Assembly (NCBI RefSeq): GCF_002884445.1
Contig: NZ_KZ614144.1
Span: 1,812,290-1,876,289, forward strand
DNA length: 64,000 nucleotides
Source of the DNA: Paenibacillus castaneae
GTDB taxonomy: Bacteria; Bacillota; Bacilli; Paenibacillales; Paenibacillaceae
Reading direction: 5' to 3'
Shown here: positions 16,726 through 26,216 of the stretch, one piece after another
Layout of the letters: each line of letters starts with the position of its first letter
How positions within the stretch are numbered: position 1 is the first letter of the stretch
The notes under the pieces: model-generated
Seen by the model: only the letters and a program-made list of their open reading frames with translations
Databases searched by the model: none
Told to the model about the DNA's origin: nothing
Made by a program: the position numbers and the translations under genes

Positions 16726-18324
16726 TTAATACCCATCCGTCGATTGTCCAAGCTCGGATGATATTTCCATGCCTTCGTTAGCGGGATGTGTGCCGATATG
16801 CTTGTTTTCTTTATCGTGCAGTTCAGCCTGTTTAAGACCCTCGGCTACGCGTTTGCCGTAATCCTCGTCTGCTTCGGTTAGATTCTTAATCATCAAATTA
16901 CGGATTGTGCTATTGCATGTGCTAAGCGCATCAACCAAGTTTTTAATTAGCTCGTCTTGCTCCCACTTCTCAAACTTGCGATACGTATCTCCAGCTTGCT
17001 TGAAGTTATTAGTCCGATCAATGGGCTCTCTGACTAGCTTGTCAGCATAATAAGGCTCATATGCCACACCTGAGGGCGCAGCTTCCTTTAGTCCTCCTAA
17101 CGATGAAGGCTCATAATTGACGTGGGGATTTTCTCCTTCTGCAATATCAATGTAGAAAGCCATTTGGCCATCCCGCTGATTCGTAGCAACGGGCTTCTTA
17201 GGTGCATTTATCGGTAATTGCAGATAGTTGGTGCCAACACGATGCCGCTGCGTATCAGAATAGGAGAAGGTGCGCCCTTGCAGCATTTTATCATCAGAGA
17301 AATCCAATCCATCCACAAGGACACCAGTACCGAAAGCAGCTTGCTCCACCTCTGCGAAATAGTTCTCAGGATTTCTATTCAATATCATACGGCCGACAGG
17401 CAGCATCGGAAACTGATCCGTGTCCCAGAGCTTCGTATCGTCAAGCGGATCGAAGTCAAGCTCTTTATGCTCGTCATCGCTCATCCACTGCACCTGCAGC
17501 TCCCATTCTGGATACTCGCCTCGTTCAATCGCTTCGTATAAATCCTGCGTGGCATGATTAAAGTTTTTTCCTTGGATTTGCTCGGCTTCATCCTGAGTTA
17601 GGTTGCGAATGCCTTGGAGCGGCTCCCAGTGATATTTAACGAGCACGGCTTTGCCTTCAGCGTTAACCCATTTGTATGTATTAACGCCTGAGCCCTGCAT
17701 TTGGCGATAATTTGCAGGAATGCCCCATGGCGAGAAGAGAAATGTGATCATATGTGTAGATTCCGGCGATAACGATACGAAGTCGAAGAAACGCTCCATG
17801 CTTTGCACATGAGTAACAGGGTCAGGCTTAAAGGCGTGAACCATATCGGGAAACTTAATAGCATCACGAATAAAAAAAATTTTTAGATTATTGCCTACCA
17901 GATCCCAATTGCCATCCTCCGTATAAAATTTTGTCGCGAAGCCGCGCGGATCACGAAGGGTTTCAGGCGAATGACCGCCATGGATTACGCTGGAGAAACG
18001 GACAAATACTGGCGTTTGCTTGCCAGCCTCTTGAAAGAGCTTGGCTCTTGTATATTTAGAGATCGGTTCGTTTCCTAATTTGCCATATGCCTCGAAATAA
18101 CCGTGTGCACCAGCGCCCCGTGCATGAACGACGCGTTCTGGTACGCGCTCTCGGTCAAAATGCGTGATTTTCTCGATAAAATGGTAATTTTCCAAGGTTG
18201 ATGGGCCTCTATTGCCGATTGTTCGAATGTTTTGATTATCGGTTATGGGATGGCCTTGCCTGTTTGTCAAAGTTTGGTTTGTTGAATCGTTTTTCGTATC
18301 TTTTGAATTTTCTTTCGATGTCAT
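16726..18324 (-). CDS. Monofunctional haem catalase
   Basis: 532 aa. GGAGG lies 11 nt before an ATG at 18324 (MTSKENS); a longer TTG start at 18342 would overlap that RBS and is rejected. Catalytic His is in [15 protein letters not shown], the distal Asn lies in GNWDLVGNN, and the haem-ligand Tyr lies in [12 protein letters not shown]. The small-subunit size and the Asn/Thr-rich N-terminus with [14 protein letters not shown] match the KatA/KatX group of Bacilli. It destroys hydrogen peroxide. Whether it is the vegetative or the spore enzyme cannot be decided from sequence. Confidence 0.95.
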   Translation of the reverse strand: MTSKENSKDTKNDSTNQTLTNRQGHPITDNQNIRTIGNRGPSTLENYHFIEKITHFDRERVPERVVHARGAGAHGYFEAYGKLGNEPISKYTRAKLFQEAGKQTPVFVRFSSVIHGGHSPETLRDPRGFATKFYTEDGNWDLVGNNLKIFFIRDAIKFPDMVHAFKPDPVTHVQSMERFFDFVSLSPESTHMITFLFSPWGIPANYRQMQGSGVNTYKWVNAEGKAVLVKYHWEPLQGIRNLTQDEAEQIQGKNFNHATQDLYEAIERGEYPEWELQVQWMSDDEHKELDFDPLDDTKLWDTDQFPMLPVGRMILNRNPENYFAEVEQAAFGTGVLVDGLDFSDDKMLQGRTFSYSDTQRHRVGTNYLQLPINAPKKPVATNQRDGQMAFYIDIAEGENPHVNYEPSSLGGLKEAAPSGVAYEPYYADKLVREPIDRTNNFKQAGDTYRKFEKWEQDELIKNLVDALSTCNSTIRNLMIKNLTEADEDYGKRVAEGLKQAELHDKENKHIGTHPANEGMEISSELGQSTDGY

Positions 18325-18392
18325 GATGCTGGAAGCCTCCAATTTTCATTATATTTCCTTACAATTAAGTAGTATTATTCATTTCTCTCTTC

Positions 18393-18406
18393 ATTATTCT
18401 AATAAT
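18393..18406 (-). promoter_or_regulatory. AT-rich palindrome upstream of catalase
   Basis: ATTATT-CT-AATAAT about 70 bp upstream of the catalase start. It resembles, but does not match well, a PerR box (TTATAATNATTATAA). The fit is only suggestive. Confidence 0.25.
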
Positions 18407-18510
18407 TAAATGTTGTTAATTAGATAGAACTGCTCATTATTAGTTGGGAATATGGTATGATAGGACTACATTTATATGGGCTGCTCACGGTTTTGCGAAG
18501 GTGGTTTTCT

Positions 18511-18588
18511 ACGCTTACGAGGTAGGTTTACTACGTAAACCTTAGTGTATGCTTTCGAAGTAGGTTTACTTCGTAAACCTTTAGGAGG
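18511..18588 (+). repeat. Tandem hairpin repeats ending at a ribosome-binding site (site 1)
   Basis: Two adjacent units of about 38 bp. AGGTTTAC-TAC-GTAAACCT (18524-18542) and AGGTTTAC-TTC-GTAAACCT (18562-18580) are perfect 8-bp stems with 3-nt loops; a decayed third unit may start near 18492. The last unit runs directly into TTAGGAGG, the RBS of the TPR gene. The same family recurs before phoU. Confidence 0.85.
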
Positions 18589-18593
18589 ATAAG

Positions 18594-19268
18594 ATGCTGA
18601 AATTCGGTCTTTTTATATTATTAGCATGGCTGTTTGGAAATCCGTTTATTGCAATCATTGTACTTTTGGTCCTTTTTTATATATTGGACCGCCGTTTTGT
18701 AGGGCTGATGCCTAGTCTGTTCAAACCAATTAAAAGATCATCCAGAATAAAAAAATTGAAGCAGCATATTAATCTATCGCCAAATGATGTGTCAGCCAAG
18801 CATGAGCTTGCACGGCTTTTAATAGAAAGAAAGAAATACAGCGAAGCAGCCAATTTGTTGGAGCCGCTGCAGCAAACACTGGAGGATTCAGCTGAGTATT
18901 GGGATGACTTGGGGACCAGCAGCTTATTCTCAGGCAAAGTTGAGCGCGGCATAGCAAGCATGGTTCATGCTCTAAAGCTCAATCCGCGAGTTAAATACGG
19001 TGCCCCTTATCTGAGGCTGGCTGCCTATTATTCTAAGGATCAAACGGAACAAGCACTCGCTTACATACGTGCATTCCAGGAGATTCAATCTTCCTCTTGC
19101 GAGGCTTATGACCGCATGTCATCTATTTATAAGGGGATGGGTCAAGAAGAGGAAGCGAAGCGAGCGGCGGAGGAAGGTTTGCAAATATATCGGATGCTTC
19201 CTCGCTACAAGAAACGGCAGGAGCGGAAATGGGCGGTTCGTTTGCTCTGGAAAAAGATGTTCAGGTAA
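18594..19268 (+). CDS. TPR-repeat protein with N-terminal membrane segment
   Basis: 224 aa. The first about 30 residues form one or two hydrophobic helices (FGLFILLAWLFGNPFIAIIVLLVLFYIL). They are followed by tetratricopeptide-like repeats from about residue 60 (NLSPNDVSAKHELARLLIERKKYSEAANLLEPL and similar). Probably a membrane-anchored scaffold; partner unknown. The RBS AGGAGG is embedded at the end of the hairpin repeat array. No operon partner is evident. Confidence 0.65.
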   Translation: MLKFGLFILLAWLFGNPFIAIIVLLVLFYILDRRFVGLMPSLFKPIKRSSRIKKLKQHINLSPNDVSAKHELARLLIERKKYSEAANLLEPLQQTLEDSAEYWDDLGTSSLFSGKVERGIASMVHALKLNPRVKYGAPYLRLAAYYSKDQTEQALAYIRAFQEIQSSSCEAYDRMSSIYKGMGQEEEAKRAAEEGLQIYRMLPRYKKRQERKWAVRLLWKKMFR

Positions 19269-19389
19269 CGCTTTTCATCGAATCGACTAGTAAAATAGAA
19301 AATTATTGTTATTATTTGTTATTGTAAGCAGTATTGTCCTTTTTAACATAATGCTACATAATGAAGTTTATATTAGAGAGAAGGGCAAG

Positions 19390-21144
19390 ATGCGCGAGAT
19401 GCAACGCAATATTTGGCTTATGGCGATTAGTGTTATCGTCGTTTTAGTATTATTAAATAACACATTCTATTATTTTCTTACCAAAAAAACGATGGAAGAT
19501 TCCTTCAATGAAGATTTGCATAATCATGCGAAGCGACTCGAAGTTTCACTGGAGCAATCACGACTTGGCTCGGAGCAGTTTCAAGATCAAATTGGACGGG
19601 AGCTTAGGGCAGCATCAATCGCAGTGCAATACGCGCTTGACCCGGATATTGAGAAAGTTACGAATGAGCAGTTGATGGAGCTTCGCGATAAGCTGGGCAT
19701 TAGCCACATCACGCTTCTCAAGAAATTTCCGGATGACATTGTATTATACAAATCCTCTGATGAAGGACAATTAAATAAAAGCACGAAGACGTGGAAGCCG
19801 TGGTATGAAGTATTTAATCAGCTGTTTTATGAAAAAAATGTATCTGTTAAATGGCTTGGACAAACACTGCCGAGTTTCTGGAGTGGACCATTCGAGGTCT
19901 CATCGACCGATGTTCACAAAATAAATAAATGGGGCTATTACTACGACGGCGCAACGAATTATATTATTGATCCATACGTTGATTATTCGAGACAAGAGCA
20001 ATATGAGAATGCAACCGGCGTTCATCATATGATCGAAAATTCAATTCAAAGCAGCGACTCTTTGCTGGAGATCGCCTTTATTAATCCCGAAACATTTCCA
20101 GATGGAATTAATACGATTAATCCAGAAGGTCAGGTTCAAGGCCATAAAGTGCAGGACCCGATATTTTATGGCGCTTATACGATAAAGTCTGAGCAGGATA
20201 CAGATTTAGTGCGGCAAGCCTATTTAACGAAAAAAACCGTAACACTGAAGGAAAAGATAGACGGAAAAGACATTTTCAAAATGTATATTCCTGTGTTTGC
20301 TATTGAAAATGGGATTAATATTACCGACAAAGACGGCCAGCCGATGAATAGCTATGTGCTGATGTTAACTTCCGATTATCATGTCATTCAGGAAAAGCTG
20401 GACTCACAGTTTCTAAATTTAGGAATCATCATTATTGCTCTGACCGGCCTCAGCTTATTAATAGCTTTTATGGCGATGCGCTACTACAGACAGTCGCGAG
20501 ACAAGGTAGTTCGCGTAACCCAAGAAACGTATGTTGAAGAAATTAATCAGCTTTTCCAATCGATTCGAGCGCAGCGGCATGATTTCTTAAATCATGTACA
20601 GACGATTCATTCACTCGCGGAGCTGGAGAAATCGAAGGAGCTTGTCGCTTATACGAAAGAATTAACGGGCGACATACGTTTGATGAACGATATTATTAAT
20701 ATCGGAAATCCTGCAATTGCAGCGCTTGTGCGTTCTAAAATTTCTCAGGCGGAAAGCTATAAAATCAAATTCAGCTGCTCTTTTACAGGATTAAATATGC
20801 AAGAGATGGGAGTCAAGACGCTAGATGTCAATCGAATGCTAGGCAATCTGATCGACAACGCTTTTGACGAGGTGCTTAGATATCCAGAAGACCGGCGTCA
20901 TGTAACGCTTGTTGGGAAGCAGTCGGCAGATTATCTTGAATTTACGATTAGCAACACATGCGAGAATGCGGATGAAGCAGTAGTCAAGCCGCTGTTTGAC
21001 GCTGGCTATTCCACTAAACAGCAGGACCATCAAGGACTAGGCCTCTCCATCGTAAAGACCATCGCCAAGCAGTACAAAGGAGATGTTTTTGTCACGGCAG
21101 AGCCAGCTGGGAAATTAACATTTATAGTGAAAATACCGATATAA
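19390..21144 (+). CDS. Membrane sensor kinase with Spo0B-type (CitA/DcuS-like) histidine domain
   Basis: 584 aa. Start ATG 19390 follows AGAAGGGC; an upstream in-frame start at 19306 lacks an RBS. Transmembrane helices lie at about residues 8-25 and 345-365 and flank a large extracytoplasmic sensor (about 30-340). The Spo0B_a-like dimerisation motif RAQRHDFLNHVQ gives His about 397 as phosphorylation site. A GHKL ATPase domain follows (NLIDNAFDE, GLGLSIVKTI). No response-regulator gene is adjacent; those on either side are a TPR protein and a SWIM protein, so the partner is elsewhere. Confidence 0.8.
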   Translation: MREMQRNIWLMAISVIVVLVLLNNTFYYFLTKKTMEDSFNEDLHNHAKRLEVSLEQSRLGSEQFQDQIGRELRAASIAVQYALDPDIEKVTNEQLMELRDKLGISHITLLKKFPDDIVLYKSSDEGQLNKSTKTWKPWYEVFNQLFYEKNVSVKWLGQTLPSFWSGPFEVSSTDVHKINKWGYYYDGATNYIIDPYVDYSRQEQYENATGVHHMIENSIQSSDSLLEIAFINPETFPDGINTINPEGQVQGHKVQDPIFYGAYTIKSEQDTDLVRQAYLTKKTVTLKEKIDGKDIFKMYIPVFAIENGINITDKDGQPMNSYVLMLTSDYHVIQEKLDSQFLNLGIIIIALTGLSLLIAFMAMRYYRQSRDKVVRVTQETYVEEINQLFQSIRAQRHDFLNHVQTIHSLAELEKSKELVAYTKELTGDIRLMNDIINIGNPAIAALVRSKISQAESYKIKFSCSFTGLNMQEMGVKTLDVNRMLGNLIDNAFDEVLRYPEDRRHVTLVGKQSADYLEFTISNTCENADEAVVKPLFDAGYSTKQQDHQGLGLSIVKTIAKQYKGDVFVTAEPAGKLTFIVKIPI

Positions 21145-21153
21145 ACGAATCGG

Positions 21154-21196
21154 GCCTCTTATGACGGATATATACTCGTCAATATGAGGCTTTTTT
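21154..21196 (+). terminator. Terminator of the sensor kinase gene
   Basis: GCCTC...GAGGC stem extended by TATGACG/CGTCAATA-like pairing, followed by six T. Confidence 0.75.
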
Positions 21197-21303
21197 CTTT
21201 CTCCATACCGTAGTGAGGAGAGCTTTTACGGCCAAAGGATGGCTTCGGCTCTTCGCGCTTGATATAATGGAAAGAATGCAAGTGAACGGAAAGGAAGCGG
21301 GTG

Positions 21304-22923
21304 ATGTCTGCAATGCGCCTTAATGAAAAGCTGCAAGCTGCACTCGAACAGCAGCTAAACGATCATGTCGCGAGTACAATTGTTAAACGCGGCTGGCATT
21401 ATTATGTCGAAGGCCATGTTAATAGTGCGAATGCTGGAAGCCATGATAATCTTTATGGCGTCGTGCAAGGAGAAGATTTATATGCGGTAATCCTTGACGC
21501 AGGACATTTACGATACAGCTCATGCACTTGTCCATATAATGGGTTTTGCAAGCATATGGCTGCTGTTTATTTCCAATATTGCAGTCAGCAGGAGGGCGGC
21601 CATACGCTGGCTGAGCGCTCATATTTCCGATTGCTGGGACTCTCAGCAGCAAGCAGCTATGTTAAGGTCAAGGCCGAGCAGTCCATAGCCATAACTGCAC
21701 CCGTCGCCCTTGAAGTACCGCGCGACCCAGGTCTGGGCGGCACTGCTTTGCAGTGGTTGGAATGGATGGAGTCCGTGCATGGCGATACTTGGCGTAAGTG
21801 CCGACATTCGCTTCATGCTCTGCAGCCTGTTTTATCCTCGCTCAAAGGCTTGTCTAAGGATTGGGATAAGAGCTTGCAGCGCTTGCACTGGTCAACCGCC
21901 ATTGTTTTTGTATTAGAGCAAGCGGAGCACGCCATTACGACTGTAGATTCATTCAGTCGATATTATCATGAAATGTCCTTCCTTCGCATGGCAGAGCCTT
22001 GGGTAGAGCATTTGAATACACTTGTCTCAGAGCTTACACCGGAATCGATGGAGGAAGAAGAGGAATTATGGGCAGATGCGTTAGTTGCGCATGTGAAGAA
22101 ACGCGCATCAAGTATGGAGCAGCAGCTGTTTGATTGGGATCATATTTATTTAGTGCTGAGCGAGAAGCTTTCAGAAAATCAACTATGGTATAAGCGTGAG
22201 CTTGCCTCTATGCTAGAGCTCGTCAATAGCAGCGAGCTGCAGGAGGATGTTAATAAAGATTTTCTGCATAGCGCCATCGGGAGCATGTACTTTTTCGATA
22301 ATAGAGATGAGCTTTCGATAGAGCACTTTGCGCAAACCAGCTTTGAGAAATCGCAGAAGGTCATGTATCCGTGCGCGGCAGAGCGCATCGAGGAAGGGAA
22401 ATGGGAGCTCGTACAGCATTGGATGAGTTTTTTGTTCGAGCGTGTATATAAAGTGAAAAATAGCCGAACAGTGGGTGCTTTCGTTACCCTATGCCGTAGA
22501 GCCGATCAGGATCGTCCGGATATGACGATCTGGACCGAATATATGACGCAGTTGCTGCCGCATTCCTATACGGAATTATCCGAGCATTGGCTGAATCAGA
22601 AGCGTTATGAGGAATGGGCTGATCTTCAGCTGCTTATTGGCTCTAAGCCAGAGGATGTTGGCGCTCATGCGCTCCGAGATATCGCGAAGCAGGCGCCGCG
22701 CGTTTTGATGCCGATCTACCATCAAGCCGTAGAAGCTTGGATTCAGACACGTAATCGACAAGGATACCGAATGGCTGTCAAGCAGCTTAAGAAGCTGGAG
22801 CGGCTATACAAAGCAGACAAGGATGTTTCGAGATGGGACAATTATATAGCAGGATTAGTGCGTAAACATCAGCGTCTTAGAGCTTTTCAGGAAGAGCTGT
22901 GGAAAGGGAAAATTGTAACATGA
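21304..22923 (+). CDS. SWIM zinc-finger protein (YwqB-like)
   Basis: 539 aa from ATG 21304 (GTG at 21301 also possible). The SWIM motif CxCxnCxH is seen in SSCTCPYNGFCKHMAAV at about residue 73. The rest is helical and poorly conserved. The gene overlaps the next by 4 nt (ATGA) and that next gene encodes a SNF2 ATPase, the same SWIM/SNF2 pairing as B. subtilis ywqB/ywqA. The protein probably acts with the ATPase on DNA or nucleoprotein; its exact role is unknown. Confidence 0.8.
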   Translation: MSAMRLNEKLQAALEQQLNDHVASTIVKRGWHYYVEGHVNSANAGSHDNLYGVVQGEDLYAVILDAGHLRYSSCTCPYNGFCKHMAAVYFQYCSQQEGGHTLAERSYFRLLGLSAASSYVKVKAEQSIAITAPVALEVPRDPGLGGTALQWLEWMESVHGDTWRKCRHSLHALQPVLSSLKGLSKDWDKSLQRLHWSTAIVFVLEQAEHAITTVDSFSRYYHEMSFLRMAEPWVEHLNTLVSELTPESMEEEEELWADALVAHVKKRASSMEQQLFDWDHIYLVLSEKLSENQLWYKRELASMLELVNSSELQEDVNKDFLHSAIGSMYFFDNRDELSIEHFAQTSFEKSQKVMYPCAAERIEEGKWELVQHWMSFLFERVYKVKNSRTVGAFVTLCRRADQDRPDMTIWTEYMTQLLPHSYTELSEHWLNQKRYEEWADLQLLIGSKPEDVGAHALRDIAKQAPRVLMPIYHQAVEAWIQTRNRQGYRMAVKQLKKLERLYKADKDVSRWDNYIAGLVRKHQRLRAFQEELWKGKIVT

Positions 22924-25823
22924 AAACCTACATTGGCACGCGCAAATTAGTGATAGACGGATTCTGGAATGAAGATGAAGCTGGTACTTCCATTCTGTTA
23001 AGCGCGGTCGATCGGAAGGATGCAGCAGACGGAAGGCTGCGCTCACTTTTGTTTGCATGGCATAAAGCATCCTGGTACGGCGCTGACATTGAAGAAATCA
23101 GCTTAGGAGAGCGAAAGCTGCTGAAAGTGCCTCCTATGCTCGCGGTTGATTACCTATCATTGCCGATGCAAGTGCGGCTGCTTCAATTGGAATGGACGGA
23201 TCGGTTAGGCACCCTGATGCAAATGGCAAAGCAAATAAGAATGATATTGGTAAATGGTTGGTTTACGCCTGATTGGGGGCGATGGACTGATGAACGCCGA
23301 AGCTGGAAAGCCGCTTTCCCCGAGCAAGAATCAGAAATGAAGGAGCTGTGGGATCAGACAGTTGCAGCCGCGCTTTCAAATGGCGATACTGGGATACAGC
23401 AGTGGCTGAGCGGCGCAATTGAGCAAATGATTGCAGAAAATGAGCAAGCAGCGCAGGCATGGCGTGAGGTTGAGGCCGTAACGGGAGAGGCAGTGCTACG
23501 AAGGAAATCATCTGATGAGGACGATTGGATGATTGCAATCGGTTTGCGCAAGGATACGCTGCCCTTTAGAGTAGCGCTTCAGCTCGTAGAGCCGAATGAA
23601 TCGCATAGCTGGATTCTGCGTCCGGCGCTGCAGGATCGCGCAGGCGGCCCGTGGCTGCCCATTCAACATAATGAATGGCATAATATATGGGAGTCGGCTA
23701 TCGACGATGAGCGATCCATTAACACAGAATGGTATCCTTATTTGGATGCCAAGCTGGCTAAAGAGCAAGAGAAGTGGATAACTGCTCTTCCCGAATGGGT
23801 GGACCATGCGGAAGAAGGGAAGCTTCGAGAGCAGCTTTCGGATAACGAAGCGTGGGAGTTTCTGGAGACAGCAAGCGTTCGCTTGCTTGAAGCTGGCTGT
23901 CCGGTATTGCTTCCTGGCTGGTGGGAAGCGGTGCGCTCGCGCAAGCTCCGTTTAAAGGCAAAGATGAAATCGTCTGTGGGATCAGCTGCACAGCCGATGT
24001 TCGGGCTGGACCAGATTGTGCAATTTGATTGGAAGCTTGCGCTAGGCGACGTTGATTTGTCTGAAGCCGAGTTTCTCCATCTAGCTGAACAGAATCGCCG
24101 TTTATTCCATATAGGCGGTGAATGGGTCCATTTGGATCCGCAGGACGTTACTCAAATTAAGCAGTGGTTGAAACGAATGGGCAAGCGCAAGGGCTTGTCT
24201 TTCCGCGATGTGCTGGAAATGCATCTGCGCGGCGGTGCTCCGCTTGAAGAATATAGTGAGCTGGAATCGAATTTAGAAGCCGAAGTCGAGCTTAATGAGC
24301 ATTTGACGGCATGGCTGGAACAGCTTCAGCATGTTTCACAAATCCCGTTAGTTGAGGTGCCGGATAAATTTCTCGGTGATTTGCGTCCCTATCAGCATGA
24401 GGGTGTATCATGGCTATTATTTCTGAGGAGATTCGGATTAGGTGGAGTTTTGGCTGATGATATGGGTCTTGGTAAAACCATTCAGTTCATGGCCTATCTC
24501 ATCTATGTGAAGGAAAGAATGCCTAAGGATAGCGGACCATCCCTCCTCATTTGCCCAACTTCTGTTATTGGGAACTGGGAGAAGGAGCTGGAACGCTTTG
24601 CGCCTTCACTTCGCATCTTATTGCATTATGGAAATAAGCGGGAAAAAGGAGAAATGCTTCAGAATTCAGTTCAGTCGGCTGATTTAGTTATTACGTCGTA
24701 TTCAATCGCACAGCTGGATGAAGAGGAATTATGCCAGATTGAATGGGATGCTCTTTGTTTGGATGAAGCGCAAAATATTAAAAATGTGTATACGAAGCAA
24801 TCTATTGCCATTCGCCGTTTTCCTGCGCAGCATCGTATCGCGCTCACAGGAACGCCGATGGAGAACCGCCTAACTGAGCTATGGTCCATCTATGATTTCA
24901 TCAATCCCGGTTATTTAGGCAATATGAACGAGTTCCGTAAAGAGATCGTAACACCGATTGAGCGAACGCGCGATGAGAAGTTGATTGCAGGCCTTCAGCG
25001 CTGGGTTAAACCATTTATGCTGCGGCGTATTAAGAAGGACCCATCCATTCAACTCTCGCTGCCGGATAAGAATGAATCCAAAACTTATATGACGCTAACA
25101 GCAGAACAAGGAGCTATGTATGAGAATTTAGTCGCTGATTTGCTGGAAAATCTCGATAAGCTGGGTCCGATGCAGAGAAGGGGTCTAATTCTTGCTGCAT
25201 TGACGAAGCTGAAGCAGCTATGCGATCATCCGTCATTGCTGGCGAAAGAAGACAAACCTGCATTATGGGATATCGATCGTTCCAACAAGGTTGCGCGCTT
25301 ATTAGAAATGTGCGAAGAGATTGCGGCTGAGGGCGAGCGCTGTCTTATTTTCACCCAATATATTGATATGGGACATCAGCTTCAGCAGCTGCTTGAGGAG
25401 AGGCTAGGGTTGCCTGTGCCTTATTTACATGGCGGGGTGCCTAAAGTGAAGCGGGATGAGATGATAGAACGGTTCCAAGATACGGAGCAGCCTTGCTGCG
25501 CATTTGTTTTATCGCTGAAGGCTGGAGGAACTGGACTTAATCTGACAGCTGCTAACCATGTGTTTCACTTTGACCGCTGGTGGAATCCGGCTGTTGAGAA
25601 TCAAGCGACGGACCGGGCTTTCCGCATCGGGCAAACGAAGAAAGTACAGGTGCACAAGTTTATTACGCTCGGTACGTTAGAAGAGAAAATTGATGAAATG
25701 ATTGATCGGAAGCAGTCTTTGAATGATCAGGTTGTCGGTCAGTCGGAGCAATGGATTACCGAAATGTCTACCGAGGATCTACGGGAGCTTTTTGCATTAC
25801 GGAAAAGCTGGCTGAAGGGATGA
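22920..25823 (+). CDS. SNF2-family helicase/ATPase (YwqA-like)
   Basis: 967 aa. ATG 22920 overlaps the SWIM gene stop and follows GGAAAGGGA; a GTG 21 nt earlier is less likely. The first about 480 residues are a variable bacterial SNF2 N-terminal region. The two RecA-like lobes follow: Walker A DDMGLGKTI (about 512), DEAQNIKN (about 613), LTGTPMENRL, then LKAGGTGLNL, WWNPAVENQATDRAFRIGQ and a C-terminal helical end. It is a DNA-dependent ATPase/translocase and contains no nuclease domain. Confidence 0.93.
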   Translation: MKTYIGTRKLVIDGFWNEDEAGTSILLSAVDRKDAADGRLRSLLFAWHKASWYGADIEEISLGERKLLKVPPMLAVDYLSLPMQVRLLQLEWTDRLGTLMQMAKQIRMILVNGWFTPDWGRWTDERRSWKAAFPEQESEMKELWDQTVAAALSNGDTGIQQWLSGAIEQMIAENEQAAQAWREVEAVTGEAVLRRKSSDEDDWMIAIGLRKDTLPFRVALQLVEPNESHSWILRPALQDRAGGPWLPIQHNEWHNIWESAIDDERSINTEWYPYLDAKLAKEQEKWITALPEWVDHAEEGKLREQLSDNEAWEFLETASVRLLEAGCPVLLPGWWEAVRSRKLRLKAKMKSSVGSAAQPMFGLDQIVQFDWKLALGDVDLSEAEFLHLAEQNRRLFHIGGEWVHLDPQDVTQIKQWLKRMGKRKGLSFRDVLEMHLRGGAPLEEYSELESNLEAEVELNEHLTAWLEQLQHVSQIPLVEVPDKFLGDLRPYQHEGVSWLLFLRRFGLGGVLADDMGLGKTIQFMAYLIYVKERMPKDSGPSLLICPTSVIGNWEKELERFAPSLRILLHYGNKREKGEMLQNSVQSADLVITSYSIAQLDEEELCQIEWDALCLDEAQNIKNVYTKQSIAIRRFPAQHRIALTGTPMENRLTELWSIYDFINPGYLGNMNEFRKEIVTPIERTRDEKLIAGLQRWVKPFMLRRIKKDPSIQLSLPDKNESKTYMTLTAEQGAMYENLVADLLENLDKLGPMQRRGLILAALTKLKQLCDHPSLLAKEDKPALWDIDRSNKVARLLEMCEEIAAEGERCLIFTQYIDMGHQLQQLLEERLGLPVPYLHGGVPKVKRDEMIERFQDTEQPCCAFVLSLKAGGTGLNLTAANHVFHFDRWWNPAVENQATDRAFRIGQTKKVQVHKFITLGTLEEKIDEMIDRKQSLNDQVVGQSEQWITEMSTEDLRELFALRKSWLKG

Positions 25824-25832
25824 GGGATATAA

Positions 25833-26024
25833 ATGTCAGACGACAGTCTGCGCGCGAAGCAGGAAAGATTACAGCTGGGAACCCCTAAAGTGAATGATGC
25901 TGATAAAGCTTCGTATACAGAAGAGAATTCACTATCACAAAATCGCCAGTTAGCCGAAGCTAATCCAGAATGGCGGCGGTTTTATGAGATTATTAAACAA
26001 ATAACGAAGGAAATGCGTGACTAA
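25833..26024 (+). CDS. Small hydrophilic protein of unknown function
   Basis: 63 aa, highly charged, no membrane segment or recognised motif; C-terminus NPEWRRFYEIIKQITKEM looks helical. It starts 9 bp after the SNF2 gene with GAGGG before ATG, and is followed by a terminator. It therefore seems to be the third gene of the SWIM/SNF2 operon. Confidence 0.55.
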   Translation: MSDDSLRAKQERLQLGTPKVNDADKASYTEENSLSQNRQLAEANPEWRRFYEIIKQITKEMRD

Positions 26025-26046
26025 CACGTAAGACTGGATGACAAAG

Positions 26047-26076
26047 CCCGTCGGGAATCGCAGCCCGGCGGGTTTT
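26047..26076 (+). terminator. Terminator of the SWIM/SNF2 operon
   Basis: CCCGTCGGG pairs with CCCGGCGGG (one wobble), followed by TTTT. Confidence 0.75.
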
Positions 26077-26162
26077 AAGGTTCTAGCCTCTTTTGAAAAA
26101 TAAGAGAATTGTATCCCTAACTCATCGTATTTTGGACCTCCTCCCCCACGAATGAAACAAAC

Positions 26163-26216
26163 TATAATAAAGGAGAGAGGCGTAAAGAGCAACAACATAA
26201 ACAAGGAGGTCTCTCC
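26163..26216 (+). promoter_or_regulatory. Leader of the solute-binding protein gene, with a hairpin next to the RBS
   Basis: TATAAT at 26163-26168 is a plausible -10 without a clear -35. GGAGAGA (26172-26178) can pair with TCTCTCC (26210-26216), which lies between the SD AAGGAGG (26203-26209) and ATG 26217. It could affect translation if the transcript starts at or before 26172. Confidence 0.3.
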
